From assembly GCA_016927595.1 (NCBI GenBank), contig JAFGMI010000024.1:115838-179837 (forward strand): a stretch of DNA of 64,000 bases, given 5' to 3'. The notes below the pieces were generated by a model, which made no database searches, had not been told where the DNA came from, and was given only the letters and a program-made list of their open reading frames with translations. Positions within the stretch are counted from its first letter, which is position 1, and every line of letters starts with the position of its first letter. This document shows positions 18,585 through 27,097 of this stretch, piece by piece. This DNA comes from Melioribacteraceae bacterium (GTDB lineage: Bacteria > Bacteroidota > Ignavibacteria > Ignavibacteriales > Melioribacteraceae). Both the position numbers and the translations under genes were made by a program.

Positions 18585-19487
18585 ATGAAAAAATTAATTC
18601 TGTTAGTATTGTTTCTCCCAATTATAATGCCTGCACAGAATGCAGGTGAGAGCGGTTTTTCATTTCTTAAAATTGGGATGAGTGCACGTAACCTTGCGAT
18701 GAGTGATTTCGGAATTGTCGGGGTGAATGATGTGGGATCTGTAATATATAATCCTGCAGTTTTAACAAGTCTGGAAAAGAAACAAATCCAGATCGGACAT
18801 AATTCCTGGATACAGGATCTAAGCAGTGAAAATCTCTCGGCTTCTTTCGATTTGCTTTCTCTGCCGTTTGCCTTGAACGTCAATACTACAAGTATAAGTA
18901 ATATTGAAATACGCACTAAGCCTTCCGATACTCCCGAGGGGAAATTTGATGCCCATTATTTTTATACAGCACTTAGTACGGGATTTAATATTACCTCTCA
19001 GGCAGGTGCCGGAGTTTCGGTGAAGTACGTCTATGAAAATCTTTATTCGGACGAATCGAACGGTCTGGCTTTTGATTTCGGGTTAATGTATAAAAATATT
19101 ATTGAGCAGCTTGATCTTGCAGCTTCTTTACGTAATTTGGGATCTGTTGATGAACTGCGAAATGTTGAGACAAAACTTCCGTCAGATTTAAGAATCGGAG
19201 GAGCATACAATATCTTTCTCAGTAATATCGGATCGAGGCTGATAATAATTGGCGGATTCCAGAAGTATCTGAATGTATCCGACACGCATTTTCACAGCGC
19301 TGCAGAGTTTAACTACAACGATATTGTTTCAATCAGATTCGGTTATGTAAGCGGGTATGATGCCAGGGATATCAGCGCAGGGTTAGGTATAAAATGGGAC
19401 AGTATGAATTTTGATTATGCATTTACAAATTTTAATTTCAGCCTCGGAAGTGCACATACAATTTCTTTAATGTACACTTTTAATTAA
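18585..19487 (+). CDS. PorV/PorQ-family outer-membrane protein (second copy)
   Basis: The signal peptide ends near IMPAQ. The family hallmark FSFLKIGMSARNLAMSDFGIV and the SVIYNPAVL block follow, with a strand-rich body and a final SLGSAHTISLMYTFN strand. It is 300 residues long and similar in plan to the preceding gene, probably from an old tandem duplication. It ends the type IX group; a 98-base gap without an obvious terminator follows, containing a perfect TTAACT-G-AGTTAA palindrome at 19492-19504. Confidence 0.84.
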   Translation: MKKLILLVLFLPIIMPAQNAGESGFSFLKIGMSARNLAMSDFGIVGVNDVGSVIYNPAVLTSLEKKQIQIGHNSWIQDLSSENLSASFDLLSLPFALNVNTTSISNIEIRTKPSDTPEGKFDAHYFYTALSTGFNITSQAGAGVSVKYVYENLYSDESNGLAFDFGLMYKNIIEQLDLAASLRNLGSVDELRNVETKLPSDLRIGGAYNIFLSNIGSRLIIIGGFQKYLNVSDTHFHSAAEFNYNDIVSIRFGYVSGYDARDISAGLGIKWDSMNFDYAFTNFNFSLGSAHTISLMYTFN

Positions 19488-19585
19488 CAACTTAACTGAG
19501 TTAAAGAATTGTATTTTGCCACCGCAAATTATATGTTAATAACATTAATCATAAAAATCCTTTAGCACATTATAATTACTATCGA

Positions 19586-20545
19586 ATGGAAATAATCAAG
19601 TATACAGAAGAATGGAAAGATAGTTGGGACAAATTTGTACTTCAGTCTAATAACGGGACTATGTTTCACCTTCAGAAATTTTTCGATTACCATGAGCCGG
19701 GTAAGTTCAGTTTCAATCATCTGATGTTTCTCGAGAAAAATGAAATAGTGGCTGTATTGCCCGGGGCAATTGTTGGGAATAAGTTCGAATCACCTGTTGG
19801 TGCTAGTTACGGCTCGATAGTAACGAAAGATATTAAATTTAATACAGCATTGTATCTTGTTGAATCACTGATTAATTATTCAAGAAAGAATGGGATTAAG
19901 GAACTCGAATTAACAGCACCTCCGGTGGTTTATGAAGACAAACCTAATCAGAACCTTGACTTCGCAATGCTATGGTGCGGTTTCAAATATAGTTTACACT
20001 ATATTTCAAGTGCAATCAAACTTGAACCGGGAAAAGATATAATTGAAAGATTCTCACCGACAATACGTCGTAACGTCAGGAAATCACTGAAGGACAAAGA
20101 AATCAGAGTGGAGATAAATCAGAAGTACGATGAGTTTTATCCGATTCTTGTCAAAAATAAGGCGCGCCATAATGTAAAACCCACGCATAATTACAGGGAT
20201 CTTATCAGGTTGAACGAACTGCTTCCTGAAAACTTAAAATTGTTTATGGTTTATTATAAAAATATTCCGATAGCAGGTTCGCTGATGTTTTTCGTGAATA
20301 AAACATGTGCACTTTGTTTTTATAATATGCTCCTGTACGAATATCAGGACTTAAAACCTATCCAGCGGATTATGTACGAGGTAGTTAAATATTCTACTGA
20401 AAACGGTTACAGCTACGTCGATATCGGTGTATCGCAGGATACATCTGCCGAAAATCCGATGACACCTAGTCCAGGTTTAATTGAGTTCAAGGAAAAGTTT
20501 GATGCGAAAACGGTTATGAGAAATACTCTTCATTTAATTTTATAG
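19586..20545 (+). CDS. FemAB-like/BioF2-like GNAT acyltransferase
   Basis: The 319-residue protein matches the GNAT-fold family (PF13480) that includes FemAB peptidyltransferase-like enzymes of exopolysaccharide and cell-envelope loci. It has an N-terminal LQSNNGTMFHLQKFFDYH block, a conserved SPTIRRNVRKSLKDKEIRVE region, and IPIAGSLMFFVNKTCALCFY followed by a YSYVDIGVSQD strand. It is followed 10 bases later by a glycosyltransferase gene, so a role in modifying a surface glycan or lipid is plausible. The acyl donor is unknown. Confidence 0.8.
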   Translation: MEIIKYTEEWKDSWDKFVLQSNNGTMFHLQKFFDYHEPGKFSFNHLMFLEKNEIVAVLPGAIVGNKFESPVGASYGSIVTKDIKFNTALYLVESLINYSRKNGIKELELTAPPVVYEDKPNQNLDFAMLWCGFKYSLHYISSAIKLEPGKDIIERFSPTIRRNVRKSLKDKEIRVEINQKYDEFYPILVKNKARHNVKPTHNYRDLIRLNELLPENLKLFMVYYKNIPIAGSLMFFVNKTCALCFYNMLLYEYQDLKPIQRIMYEVVKYSTENGYSYVDIGVSQDTSAENPMTPSPGLIEFKEKFDAKTVMRNTLHLIL

Positions 20546-20555
20546 CTTCATAATT

Positions 20556-21671
20556 ATGAAACCCAAAAGGATATTTATTGCCTTTCTCGGAAATGCTTAC
20601 CTCGATACAAGACTAACAAATCTATATACATCACTCGTTCAGATGGGACATGAAGTATACGTTACCTCATTTGACTGGGCGTCGGGCATACAAGCGCAAA
20701 ATTCTGATAAGATTGCAGTAAACAAACTGGATAAATCAGGTTCATCATTAAAATATTATTTTAACTTCATAAGAATTCTTTTCAATGCTCTTCGGAAGAG
20801 CAAAGCTGATATTTATATAGCTGAAGACGTATATACACTGCCGCTTGTATCTGTTTTTGCTAAACTAAATAAGGCTAAACTCTATTACGATTGCAGGGAG
20901 CTGTACCCTTTTCTTGCAGGATTAAGGAATAAAAAAATTACTCAATCCGTTATTAAATTTGCCGAAAGAATGTTTATCGGTAAAGCGGATTTTATTATTA
21001 CCACAGGCTCAATGGATGCGGAGTTTATTCAGAATTATTATAAAACAACTAATACAGTCGTTTTGAGAAACTTACCCAAACTCAGGGAAATCAGAAACGA
21101 AATAAACCTACGTTATATTTTAAATATACCGGCAGACTGTAAAATATTATTGTATCAGGGAGTTCTATTTGAAGGCAGAGGACTTGAAAAAACCTTAACT
21201 GCAATAAAGGACTTGCACAATATTCACTTTGTTCTTTTAGGTGAAGGAAACATACGAAGTACTCTTGAGAGACTCGCTCATGATCTTAAAATTGGAGAAA
21301 GAGTACATTTTCTGGGACAGATTCAACAGGAATTATTGCATGAATATACATCACAGGCTGATTATGGACTTGCACTGATTGAAAATATTAGTCTCAGTTA
21401 TTATTATGCCTTACCGAATAAAATGTTCGAATATATAGCTGCAGGCATCCCTGTTATTTCCTCATCACTGCCTCAAATGAAGGATATAATTGAGACCTAT
21501 AATGTTGGCTGGATAGTGGATATTGAAGCGGCGGAACTGAAAGATGAATTAAATAAAGTTTTTAGTGATTCAGTAAATTATAATAATATACTGCTTAACT
21601 TAAAACCAACAGCGGGGATACTTAATTGGGATAATGAATTTTCTAAATTTAAAAACCTGTTATTTGATTAG
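20556..21671 (+). CDS. Glycosyltransferase, GT-B fold (GT4-like)
   Basis: The 371-residue protein has two Rossmann-like halves. The N-terminal half starts RIFIAFLGNAYLDTRL. The C-terminal half includes ILLYQGVLFEGRGLEKTL, FVLLGEGNIRSTLE, RVHFLGQIQQELL and the donor-binding PNKMFEYIAAGIPVISS with the E-x7-E spacing of GT4 enzymes. It acts in the cytoplasm on a nucleotide-sugar donor and an unknown acceptor. It is probably co-transcribed with the acyltransferase gene 10 bases upstream. Confidence 0.88.
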   Translation: MKPKRIFIAFLGNAYLDTRLTNLYTSLVQMGHEVYVTSFDWASGIQAQNSDKIAVNKLDKSGSSLKYYFNFIRILFNALRKSKADIYIAEDVYTLPLVSVFAKLNKAKLYYDCRELYPFLAGLRNKKITQSVIKFAERMFIGKADFIITTGSMDAEFIQNYYKTTNTVVLRNLPKLREIRNEINLRYILNIPADCKILLYQGVLFEGRGLEKTLTAIKDLHNIHFVLLGEGNIRSTLERLAHDLKIGERVHFLGQIQQELLHEYTSQADYGLALIENISLSYYYALPNKMFEYIAAGIPVISSSLPQMKDIIETYNVGWIVDIEAAELKDELNKVFSDSVNYNNILLNLKPTAGILNWDNEFSKFKNLLFD

Positions 21672-21726
21672 ACTACTTTTATATGCGGTTATAATTGAAT
21701 AAATTTACACTCAATTTTAAATATTT

Positions 21727-21821
21727 CGCCAAGCGCTAATTAACATGCTGGTACTCAACCCCGTCAGATCCGGAAGGAAGCAGCGGTCAGTATTCAGCTT
21801 GTGTAGTTAGTCTGCTTGGCG
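21727..21821 (+). ncRNA. ffs: Signal recognition particle 4.5S-type RNA
   Basis: The conserved SRP domain IV is unmistakable: CCGTCAGATCCGGAAGGAAG followed by CAGCGG forms the asymmetric internal loops and GGAA-capped hairpin. The ends pair as GCCAAGC (21728) with GCTTGGC (21814-21820). A run of seven T follows at 21822-21828, so the terminal stem doubles as a terminator. The size (~95 nt) and lack of an Alu domain mark the small bacterial type. It binds Ffh for co-translational membrane targeting. Ends are approximate by a few bases. Confidence 0.93.
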
Positions 21822-21845
21822 TTTTTTTTACTTCAATAAAAATAT

Positions 21846-21876
21846 TTTGCATTTTGTTGCAACAATAATATATTTG
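21846..21876 (+). promoter_or_regulatory. Predicted Bacteroidota-type promoter for the NhaC gene
   Basis: TTTG at 21846-21849 and TATATTTG at 21869-21876 are separated by 19 bases, an exact match to the Bacteroidota TTTG-N19-TAnnTTTG consensus. The site lies just after the SRP RNA terminator and about 30 bases before the TTG start of the antiporter gene. Confidence 0.62.
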
Positions 21877-21906
21877 TACAATCTTTTAACCTGACTACAA
21901 AAACTA

Positions 21907-23784
21907 TTGAAGAGAGTTCTATTACTATTAATACTAATTATTCCTTTTACAGTAATAAAAGCGCAGCAAATTACTTACCCGAATTTTTATCTTTCCAGAA
22001 TCAATTTTAAGGTTACTATTGAGGAAATACAAGATAGCTTAGAATATTTTTCACTCTTCATCATTAATAATGAAAGGACATATGATTATCAATTTAAAGT
22101 GAAGGATTCGATAATTGATACTTCTATTGCGATTGATGAACCAGGTTCATATCAGATTATTACCGGAGGAAATAGAATTGCAGGCACATTACGTATTCTT
22201 CCGGGCTGGCTAAGTATTATCCCTCCTTTACTGGCTATTCTGCTTGCGTTAATCGTCCGACAGGTTGTTACGGCACTACTCGCGGGCATATATGCCGGGG
22301 CACTATTTATATATGACTTTAATCCACTCGCTGCATTGCTGAGGGTTGCCGACACATTTATGGTAGATGCAGTAATTGACAGGGATCATATGTTTATTAT
22401 TCTGTTTACATTACTTATTGGAGGAGTGGTCGGGATAATAACTCAAAACGGCGGAACGAGAGGTCTTGCTAATAAAATAACCCATATCGCAAAAACCGCC
22501 AGGAGCGGAATGACTTCGAGCTGGTTGATGGGAATTTTTATATTTTTTGATGATTATGCTAATTCTCTGATCATCGGTAATATGATGAGACCGATAACTG
22601 ATAAACTGAAAATATCCAGAGAAAAACTTTCCTATATTGTTGATTCCACGGCAGCTCCTGTTACTAGTGTTATGATTATCAGTACATGGATCGGATATGA
22701 AGTCGGTTTGATAAACGATGGCTTAAAAATTATCGGATCACACGCCAACGCCTATGATACATTTATTCAGACAATTCCCTATAGTTTTTATCCGCTCGGT
22801 GCAATATTTTTCGTGTTTTTGATAGCTTCAACCGGAAGAGATTTCGGTCCGATGTACAAGGCTGAAATGAGGGCGCGTATCAAAGGAATTGTAGCTAATA
22901 ATAGCCCGGCTGATAAGAAATTAAAAAATGACGATACAGAATTTTACATGGAAGGTAAACCCCGGTGGTATAATGCTGCAGTTCCGATCTTAATCATACT
23001 ATTCGGGACAATAACCGGTTTGATTGTCACCGGTGTGGACAGCCTTAATCAAAACGGAGTTGATGATTATTCTTTGCAGAGTATAATAAATCATTCAGAT
23101 TCATATTCGTCTTTGCTATGGGCGAGTTTCATAGCTTGCATTGTAGCAGTATTAATGAGTGTTATACAGCGAATTTTAACTCTCGAGGAATCTATACAGG
23201 CATGGCAGAAAGGTATTCAGTCAATGATGGTCGCTGTTATTATATTAGTCTTTGCGTGGTCCATAAGTTCAGTAACACATCAACTATATACAGCAGATTA
23301 CATAATTTCTATCATAAGTGAAACGATGGATCCAAGGCTGCTTCCGGCTCTTATATTTATTGTCTGTGCAATTACAGCATTTTCCACAGGCACCAGCTGG
23401 GGGACCATGGCGATTGTTATGCCGATTGTTATACCACTTACACACAAACTCGGAGTATCGGCTGGGTTGCAGCCTGATGTATATTATCCTGTGCTTTACG
23501 GGGTTATAAGTTCTGTCCTGGCTGGATCTGTTTTTGGAGATCATTGCTCTCCAATCGCAGATACTACTATTCTAAGCTCACTTGCATCTAAATGCAATCA
23601 TATCGATCATGTCAATACGCAGCTACCTTATGCTGTTATTACAGGTATCTCGGCGGTCTTAATAGGATATCTGCCTTCCGCATTCGGAGTTAATCCGTTC
23701 ATTTCATTGATTACAATGTTTATTGTATTGTTTCTGATTGTTTATTTCGTGGGGAAACCGGTACCTGAAGCAAAAACCGATTAG
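21907..23784 (+). CDS. NhaC-family Na+/H+ antiporter with extracytoplasmic N-terminal domain
   Basis: The protein has 625 residues with a TTG start. It opens with a signal-peptide-like segment (VLLLLILIIPFTVIKAQ) and about 75 mostly beta residues, then a first membrane segment near residue 100 (LSIIPPLLAILLALIV). The NhaC core carries FDDYANSLIIGNMMRP, STAAPVTSVMIISTWIG, FSTGTSWGTMAIVMPI and GSVFGDHCSPIADTTILSS. It exchanges sodium for protons across the inner membrane. A consensus promoter lies directly upstream and the gene is convergent with uvrC. NhaC subfamily membership is firm; the ion specificity is inferred. Confidence 0.9.
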   Translation: MKRVLLLLILIIPFTVIKAQQITYPNFYLSRINFKVTIEEIQDSLEYFSLFIINNERTYDYQFKVKDSIIDTSIAIDEPGSYQIITGGNRIAGTLRILPGWLSIIPPLLAILLALIVRQVVTALLAGIYAGALFIYDFNPLAALLRVADTFMVDAVIDRDHMFIILFTLLIGGVVGIITQNGGTRGLANKITHIAKTARSGMTSSWLMGIFIFFDDYANSLIIGNMMRPITDKLKISREKLSYIVDSTAAPVTSVMIISTWIGYEVGLINDGLKIIGSHANAYDTFIQTIPYSFYPLGAIFFVFLIASTGRDFGPMYKAEMRARIKGIVANNSPADKKLKNDDTEFYMEGKPRWYNAAVPILIILFGTITGLIVTGVDSLNQNGVDDYSLQSIINHSDSYSSLLWASFIACIVAVLMSVIQRILTLEESIQAWQKGIQSMMVAVIILVFAWSISSVTHQLYTADYIISIISETMDPRLLPALIFIVCAITAFSTGTSWGTMAIVMPIVIPLTHKLGVSAGLQPDVYYPVLYGVISSVLAGSVFGDHCSPIADTTILSSLASKCNHIDHVNTQLPYAVITGISAVLIGYLPSAFGVNPFISLITMFIVLFLIVYFVGKPVPEAKTD

Positions 23785-25626
23785 TTAGCGGCGGATTACA
23801 TTATTAAAATGATTGTAAATGAGTTCAGCCTTTTTTGCTCCGATTGTTTCTGCAAGTTCTGACTGAGTTGATGATTTTATTTCATCCATGTTTTTATACG
23901 TCTTAAGAAGTTTTTCAACCAGCTTCGGTCCAATACCTTTAATTTCATTTAATTCACTTGTTAATGTCCTTTTGCTTCTTCGATTTCTATGAAATGTAAT
24001 TGCAAACCGGTGCGCTTCATCTCTAACCTGCTGCAGCAATTTTAAACTTGATGATGTTTTTGGTATGGATTGAGCATCGGGATTATCCGGAAAGAATACT
24101 TCTTCCAGCTTTTTTGCCAGTCCTATTATATTATATTTTGTTATGTCTAGCGAGTTCAGGATCTCAACTGCGCTAGAGAGCTGACCCTTGCCGCCATCAA
24201 CCATTATTAAATCCGGTAACTCTTCATTCTCCCTAATAAGCTTTGTGTACCTTCTCTGAATTACCTCTCTCATACTGGCGAAATCGTCCGGACCATCGAC
24301 TGAGTTTATTATATATTTTCTGTACAGACTTTTCTTAGGTTTCCCGTCAACAAAAACAACCATGCTTGCTACTGTATCTGTTCCCTGAAGATTTGAAATG
24401 TCAAAACATTCAATCTTTCTGGGCAGCGCATCGAGTCGTAAATCTCTTTTTAGAGCTGTTAAAACGTAGGGGAGGTTGCCTTCTTTTTTCATTCGTTGGA
24501 GTTGAATTTCCTTTAAGAAAAGCTCAGCATTGTGCTTGCACATTTTAAGGAGCGAAAGTGAATCGCTTTTTCTTTTAGGTGTAAAGAAAGCGACTTTCCT
24601 ACCCGCTTTCTTGCTTAGGAATTCTGTTATTGCCTCCTTATCGTCAGGATCCGTTTCTATAATTATTTCTCTTGGGACTTCAACGTGTTCGTTATAGTAG
24701 TATTTGATAAATGCAGCGTAAATATTTTTTAGTTCTTCTTCTGCAGAATTGAGCTGAAATTGCTTTTTACCGACCAGTTTGCCCGATCTGATATTAAGAA
24801 TAATACAAGCCACATCTTTACCTTCTACAGCAGCACTTAAAATATCACGATCTTCAAAATCAGATGTAACTATTTTCTGCCGGTTGGTATATACCTCCAG
24901 TCTGGCGATTTTATCCCTTAACTCCGCTGCTTTCTCGAATTTAAATTCCTTAGATGCGAGATGCATTTCATCCTTTAATTCCTTGATCAAATCATCAGAT
25001 TTTCCTTTGAGCAGTTTAATAACCTGATATACCATTTTGTTATAGTCAGCTTCAGATATTAATCCTTCGCAGGGGCCATCGCATTTCTTAATATGGTAAT
25101 CGAGACATACTTTTATTTTTTTCTTCTCGATAGTTTCATCATTAATAAAATATTTACACGATCTGATTTTAAAAATATGATTAATCATTTTGAGTGATGA
25201 TTTCATCTCCCTGACATTAGTGAACGGTCCGAAATATTTTGATCCGTCGTTAACTACGTCGCGCGTTGAATATATCTGGGGAAAAGGTTCATTCGTGACC
25301 CGGATGTAAGGAAATGATTTATCATCTTTAAGATTAACATTGTACCTGGGCTTCAACTCTTTTATCAAATTGTTTTCGAGGACAAGAGCTTCGATTTCGC
25401 TGTCCGTAACAATTAATTGGAAATCAGATATTTTATTAACGAGAGCTTTCGTTTTGGGTGAATCGATCTTACTATGAAAATAGGATCGGACCCGGTTACG
25501 CAAATTCTTTGCCTTCCCTATATAAATAACCTTGTTATTTTTATCCTTAAACTGATAAACGCCAGGGAGTGCCGGCAGCCCTTCGAGTTTGTCTTTAAGC
25601 GTTATTTCACTGTTTGAATTTTTCAT
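23785..25626 (-). CDS. uvrC: UvrC, excinuclease ABC subunit C
   Basis: UvrC makes both incisions in nucleotide excision repair. Domains in order: GIY-YIG nuclease (LPGVYQFKDKNNKVIYIGKA), cysteine cluster (about residues 145-180), UVR motif (FKFEKAAELRDKIARLE), RNase H-like nuclease (FDISNLQGTDTVASMVVF, later DLIMVDGGKGQLS) and a C-terminal double helix-hairpin-helix (LNEIKGIGPKLVEKLL). An upstream in-frame ATG at 25653 would place the start inside the T-run of the glgC terminator, so the ATG at 25626 (MKNSNSEITL) is preferred. The stop abuts that of the convergent nhaC. Confidence 0.96.
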   Translation of the reverse strand: MKNSNSEITLKDKLEGLPALPGVYQFKDKNNKVIYIGKAKNLRNRVRSYFHSKIDSPKTKALVNKISDFQLIVTDSEIEALVLENNLIKELKPRYNVNLKDDKSFPYIRVTNEPFPQIYSTRDVVNDGSKYFGPFTNVREMKSSLKMINHIFKIRSCKYFINDETIEKKKIKVCLDYHIKKCDGPCEGLISEADYNKMVYQVIKLLKGKSDDLIKELKDEMHLASKEFKFEKAAELRDKIARLEVYTNRQKIVTSDFEDRDILSAAVEGKDVACIILNIRSGKLVGKKQFQLNSAEEELKNIYAAFIKYYYNEHVEVPREIIIETDPDDKEAITEFLSKKAGRKVAFFTPKRKSDSLSLLKMCKHNAELFLKEIQLQRMKKEGNLPYVLTALKRDLRLDALPRKIECFDISNLQGTDTVASMVVFVDGKPKKSLYRKYIINSVDGPDDFASMREVIQRRYTKLIRENEELPDLIMVDGGKGQLSSAVEILNSLDITKYNIIGLAKKLEEVFFPDNPDAQSIPKTSSSLKLLQQVRDEAHRFAITFHRNRRSKRTLTSELNEIKGIGPKLVEKLLKTYKNMDEIKSSTQSELAETIGAKKAELIYNHFNNVIRR

Positions 25627-25651
25627 GCATACAAAATTTATGTATTTAAAC

Positions 25652-25678
25652 AAAAAAAGGGCTGAAAAATTTCAGCCC
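25652..25678 (-). terminator. Rho-independent terminator between glgC and uvrC
   Basis: Read on the minus strand, an 8-bp stem GGGCTGAA/TTCAGCCC (25671-25678 with 25659-25666) with a four-base loop is followed by seven T (25658-25652). It terminates glgC transcription and separates it from uvrC. Confidence 0.85.
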
Positions 25679-25701
25679 CTTCTGCATTCTTTCAATTAAT
25701 T

Positions 25702-26943
25702 TCACAATTCCCAAAAGTAATTTTTAGGAATTACAACTATACCCGTCTCAGAGACTTTAAAGCGTTTTTTGTCTGTAGCAGTATCGAATCCAATCTCAAC
25801 TCCTTCAGGAATAACAACATTTTTATCAATTATAGCCCTTCTAATACGCGCATGCCTTCCTATATTAACGCGATCCATTAAAATTGAGTCCGTTACATAA
25901 CTGTAGCTGTTAACCCTTACATGTGAACCAAGTATTGATCGTTCCACAAGACCGCCCGAAATAATTGTACCGTCGGTAATCATTGAATTAAAAGCACGTC
26001 CGACCCGTTCACCTTCATGAGATATCGTTTTAGCAGGAGGAGACTGAACGCGGGAAGCTCTTATTGGCCAGTTAATGTCATAAAGATTGAAATCGGGTAT
26101 GACCGCGAGTAAATCCATGCTTGAAGCATAATAGCTGTCTATCGTTCCAACATCGACCCAATATGGTTTATCTTTTTTGTTCTCATCTACAAATCTGTAG
26201 GAGAAAATGTCATATCCGTCCTTAATCATTTGAGGAATAACATGCTTGCCGAAATCCAGGTTTTTTACTCCTTCTTTTTCAAGCTTATCGAGAATTTCTC
26301 TGATCATTTTCGCTTTAAATATGTAAATACCCATGTTGACAAACGCTTCACCCGGTCTGTCTGGTATCTCCGGAGGATTGCTTGGTTTTTCAATGAAAGA
26401 CTTTACACGGTACTTATCATCTATCTCGATTACACCGAATCTTCTAGCCTGATCTTTCGGGATATAAAATGATGCAATAGATAAATCTGCTTTCTTCTCA
26501 ATATGGTACTGGAGCATCTTTAAATAGTCCATCTTATAAATGTGGTCACCGGATAGTATTAATAGGTGTTCTATTTTATGATCTTCAGTAAAGTTCAGAT
26601 TTTGGTAAATAGCATTTGCAGTCCCGGTGTACCAGTTGTTGCTGATTTTCTGCTGGGGCGGAATTGAGTAAATAAATTCACCAAGTTCAGGATTAAATAT
26701 ATTCCAGGTTTCATATAGATGTCGGCTTAGAGAATCTGATTTGTACTGAGTAAGTACATAAATCTTTCGTAAACCGGAATTAAGGCAATTTGAAAGTGCA
26801 AAATCAATTATTCTGTATTTCCCTCCGAAAGGTACTGATGGTTTTGTTCTTACCTCGGTCAGCGGTTTTAATCGCTCACCTAATCCTCCGGCAAGTATCA
26901 TTGTTAACGTGCTGCGTAATAGTGATGAGCCAGTGTATGCCAT
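25702..26943 (-). CDS. glgC: GlgC, glucose-1-phosphate adenylyltransferase
   Basis: GlgC makes ADP-glucose from ATP and glucose-1-phosphate, the committed step of bacterial glycogen synthesis. The nucleotidyltransferase domain opens MILAGGLGERLKPLTEVRTK, then VPFGGKYRIIDFALSNC, LLILSGDHIYKMDYLKM and the glucose-phosphate site VKSFIEKPSNPP. The C-terminal third is a left-handed beta-helix with hexapeptide-like repeats (ILMDRVNIGRHARIRRAIID). At 413 residues it is typical. It is followed by a strong terminator. No other glycogen genes are in the window. Confidence 0.96.
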   Translation of the reverse strand: MAYTGSSLLRSTLTMILAGGLGERLKPLTEVRTKPSVPFGGKYRIIDFALSNCLNSGLRKIYVLTQYKSDSLSRHLYETWNIFNPELGEFIYSIPPQQKISNNWYTGTANAIYQNLNFTEDHKIEHLLILSGDHIYKMDYLKMLQYHIEKKADLSIASFYIPKDQARRFGVIEIDDKYRVKSFIEKPSNPPEIPDRPGEAFVNMGIYIFKAKMIREILDKLEKEGVKNLDFGKHVIPQMIKDGYDIFSYRFVDENKKDKPYWVDVGTIDSYYASSMDLLAVIPDFNLYDINWPIRASRVQSPPAKTISHEGERVGRAFNSMITDGTIISGGLVERSILGSHVRVNSYSYVTDSILMDRVNIGRHARIRRAIIDKNVVIPEGVEIGFDTATDKKRFKVSETGIVVIPKNYFWEL

Positions 26944-27097
26944 TTATTTCTCTTTTTATTTGGAATTTATCATACTTTAATATGAACCGCAAATAAACAA
27001 ATCATTAAAATTGCCTAACTTTAACGGTACAAATAAAAATAAGTTTTGATTAATTTAGACATCTATATCGCTGATTATCTATTTAATTATTGAGGAT

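Noticed and set aside
19492..19504. Perfect palindrome TTAACT-G-AGTTAA after the second PorV-like gene
   Set aside because: AT-rich, no T-run for a terminator and no second copy seen; could be chance or a regulator site, not supportable.
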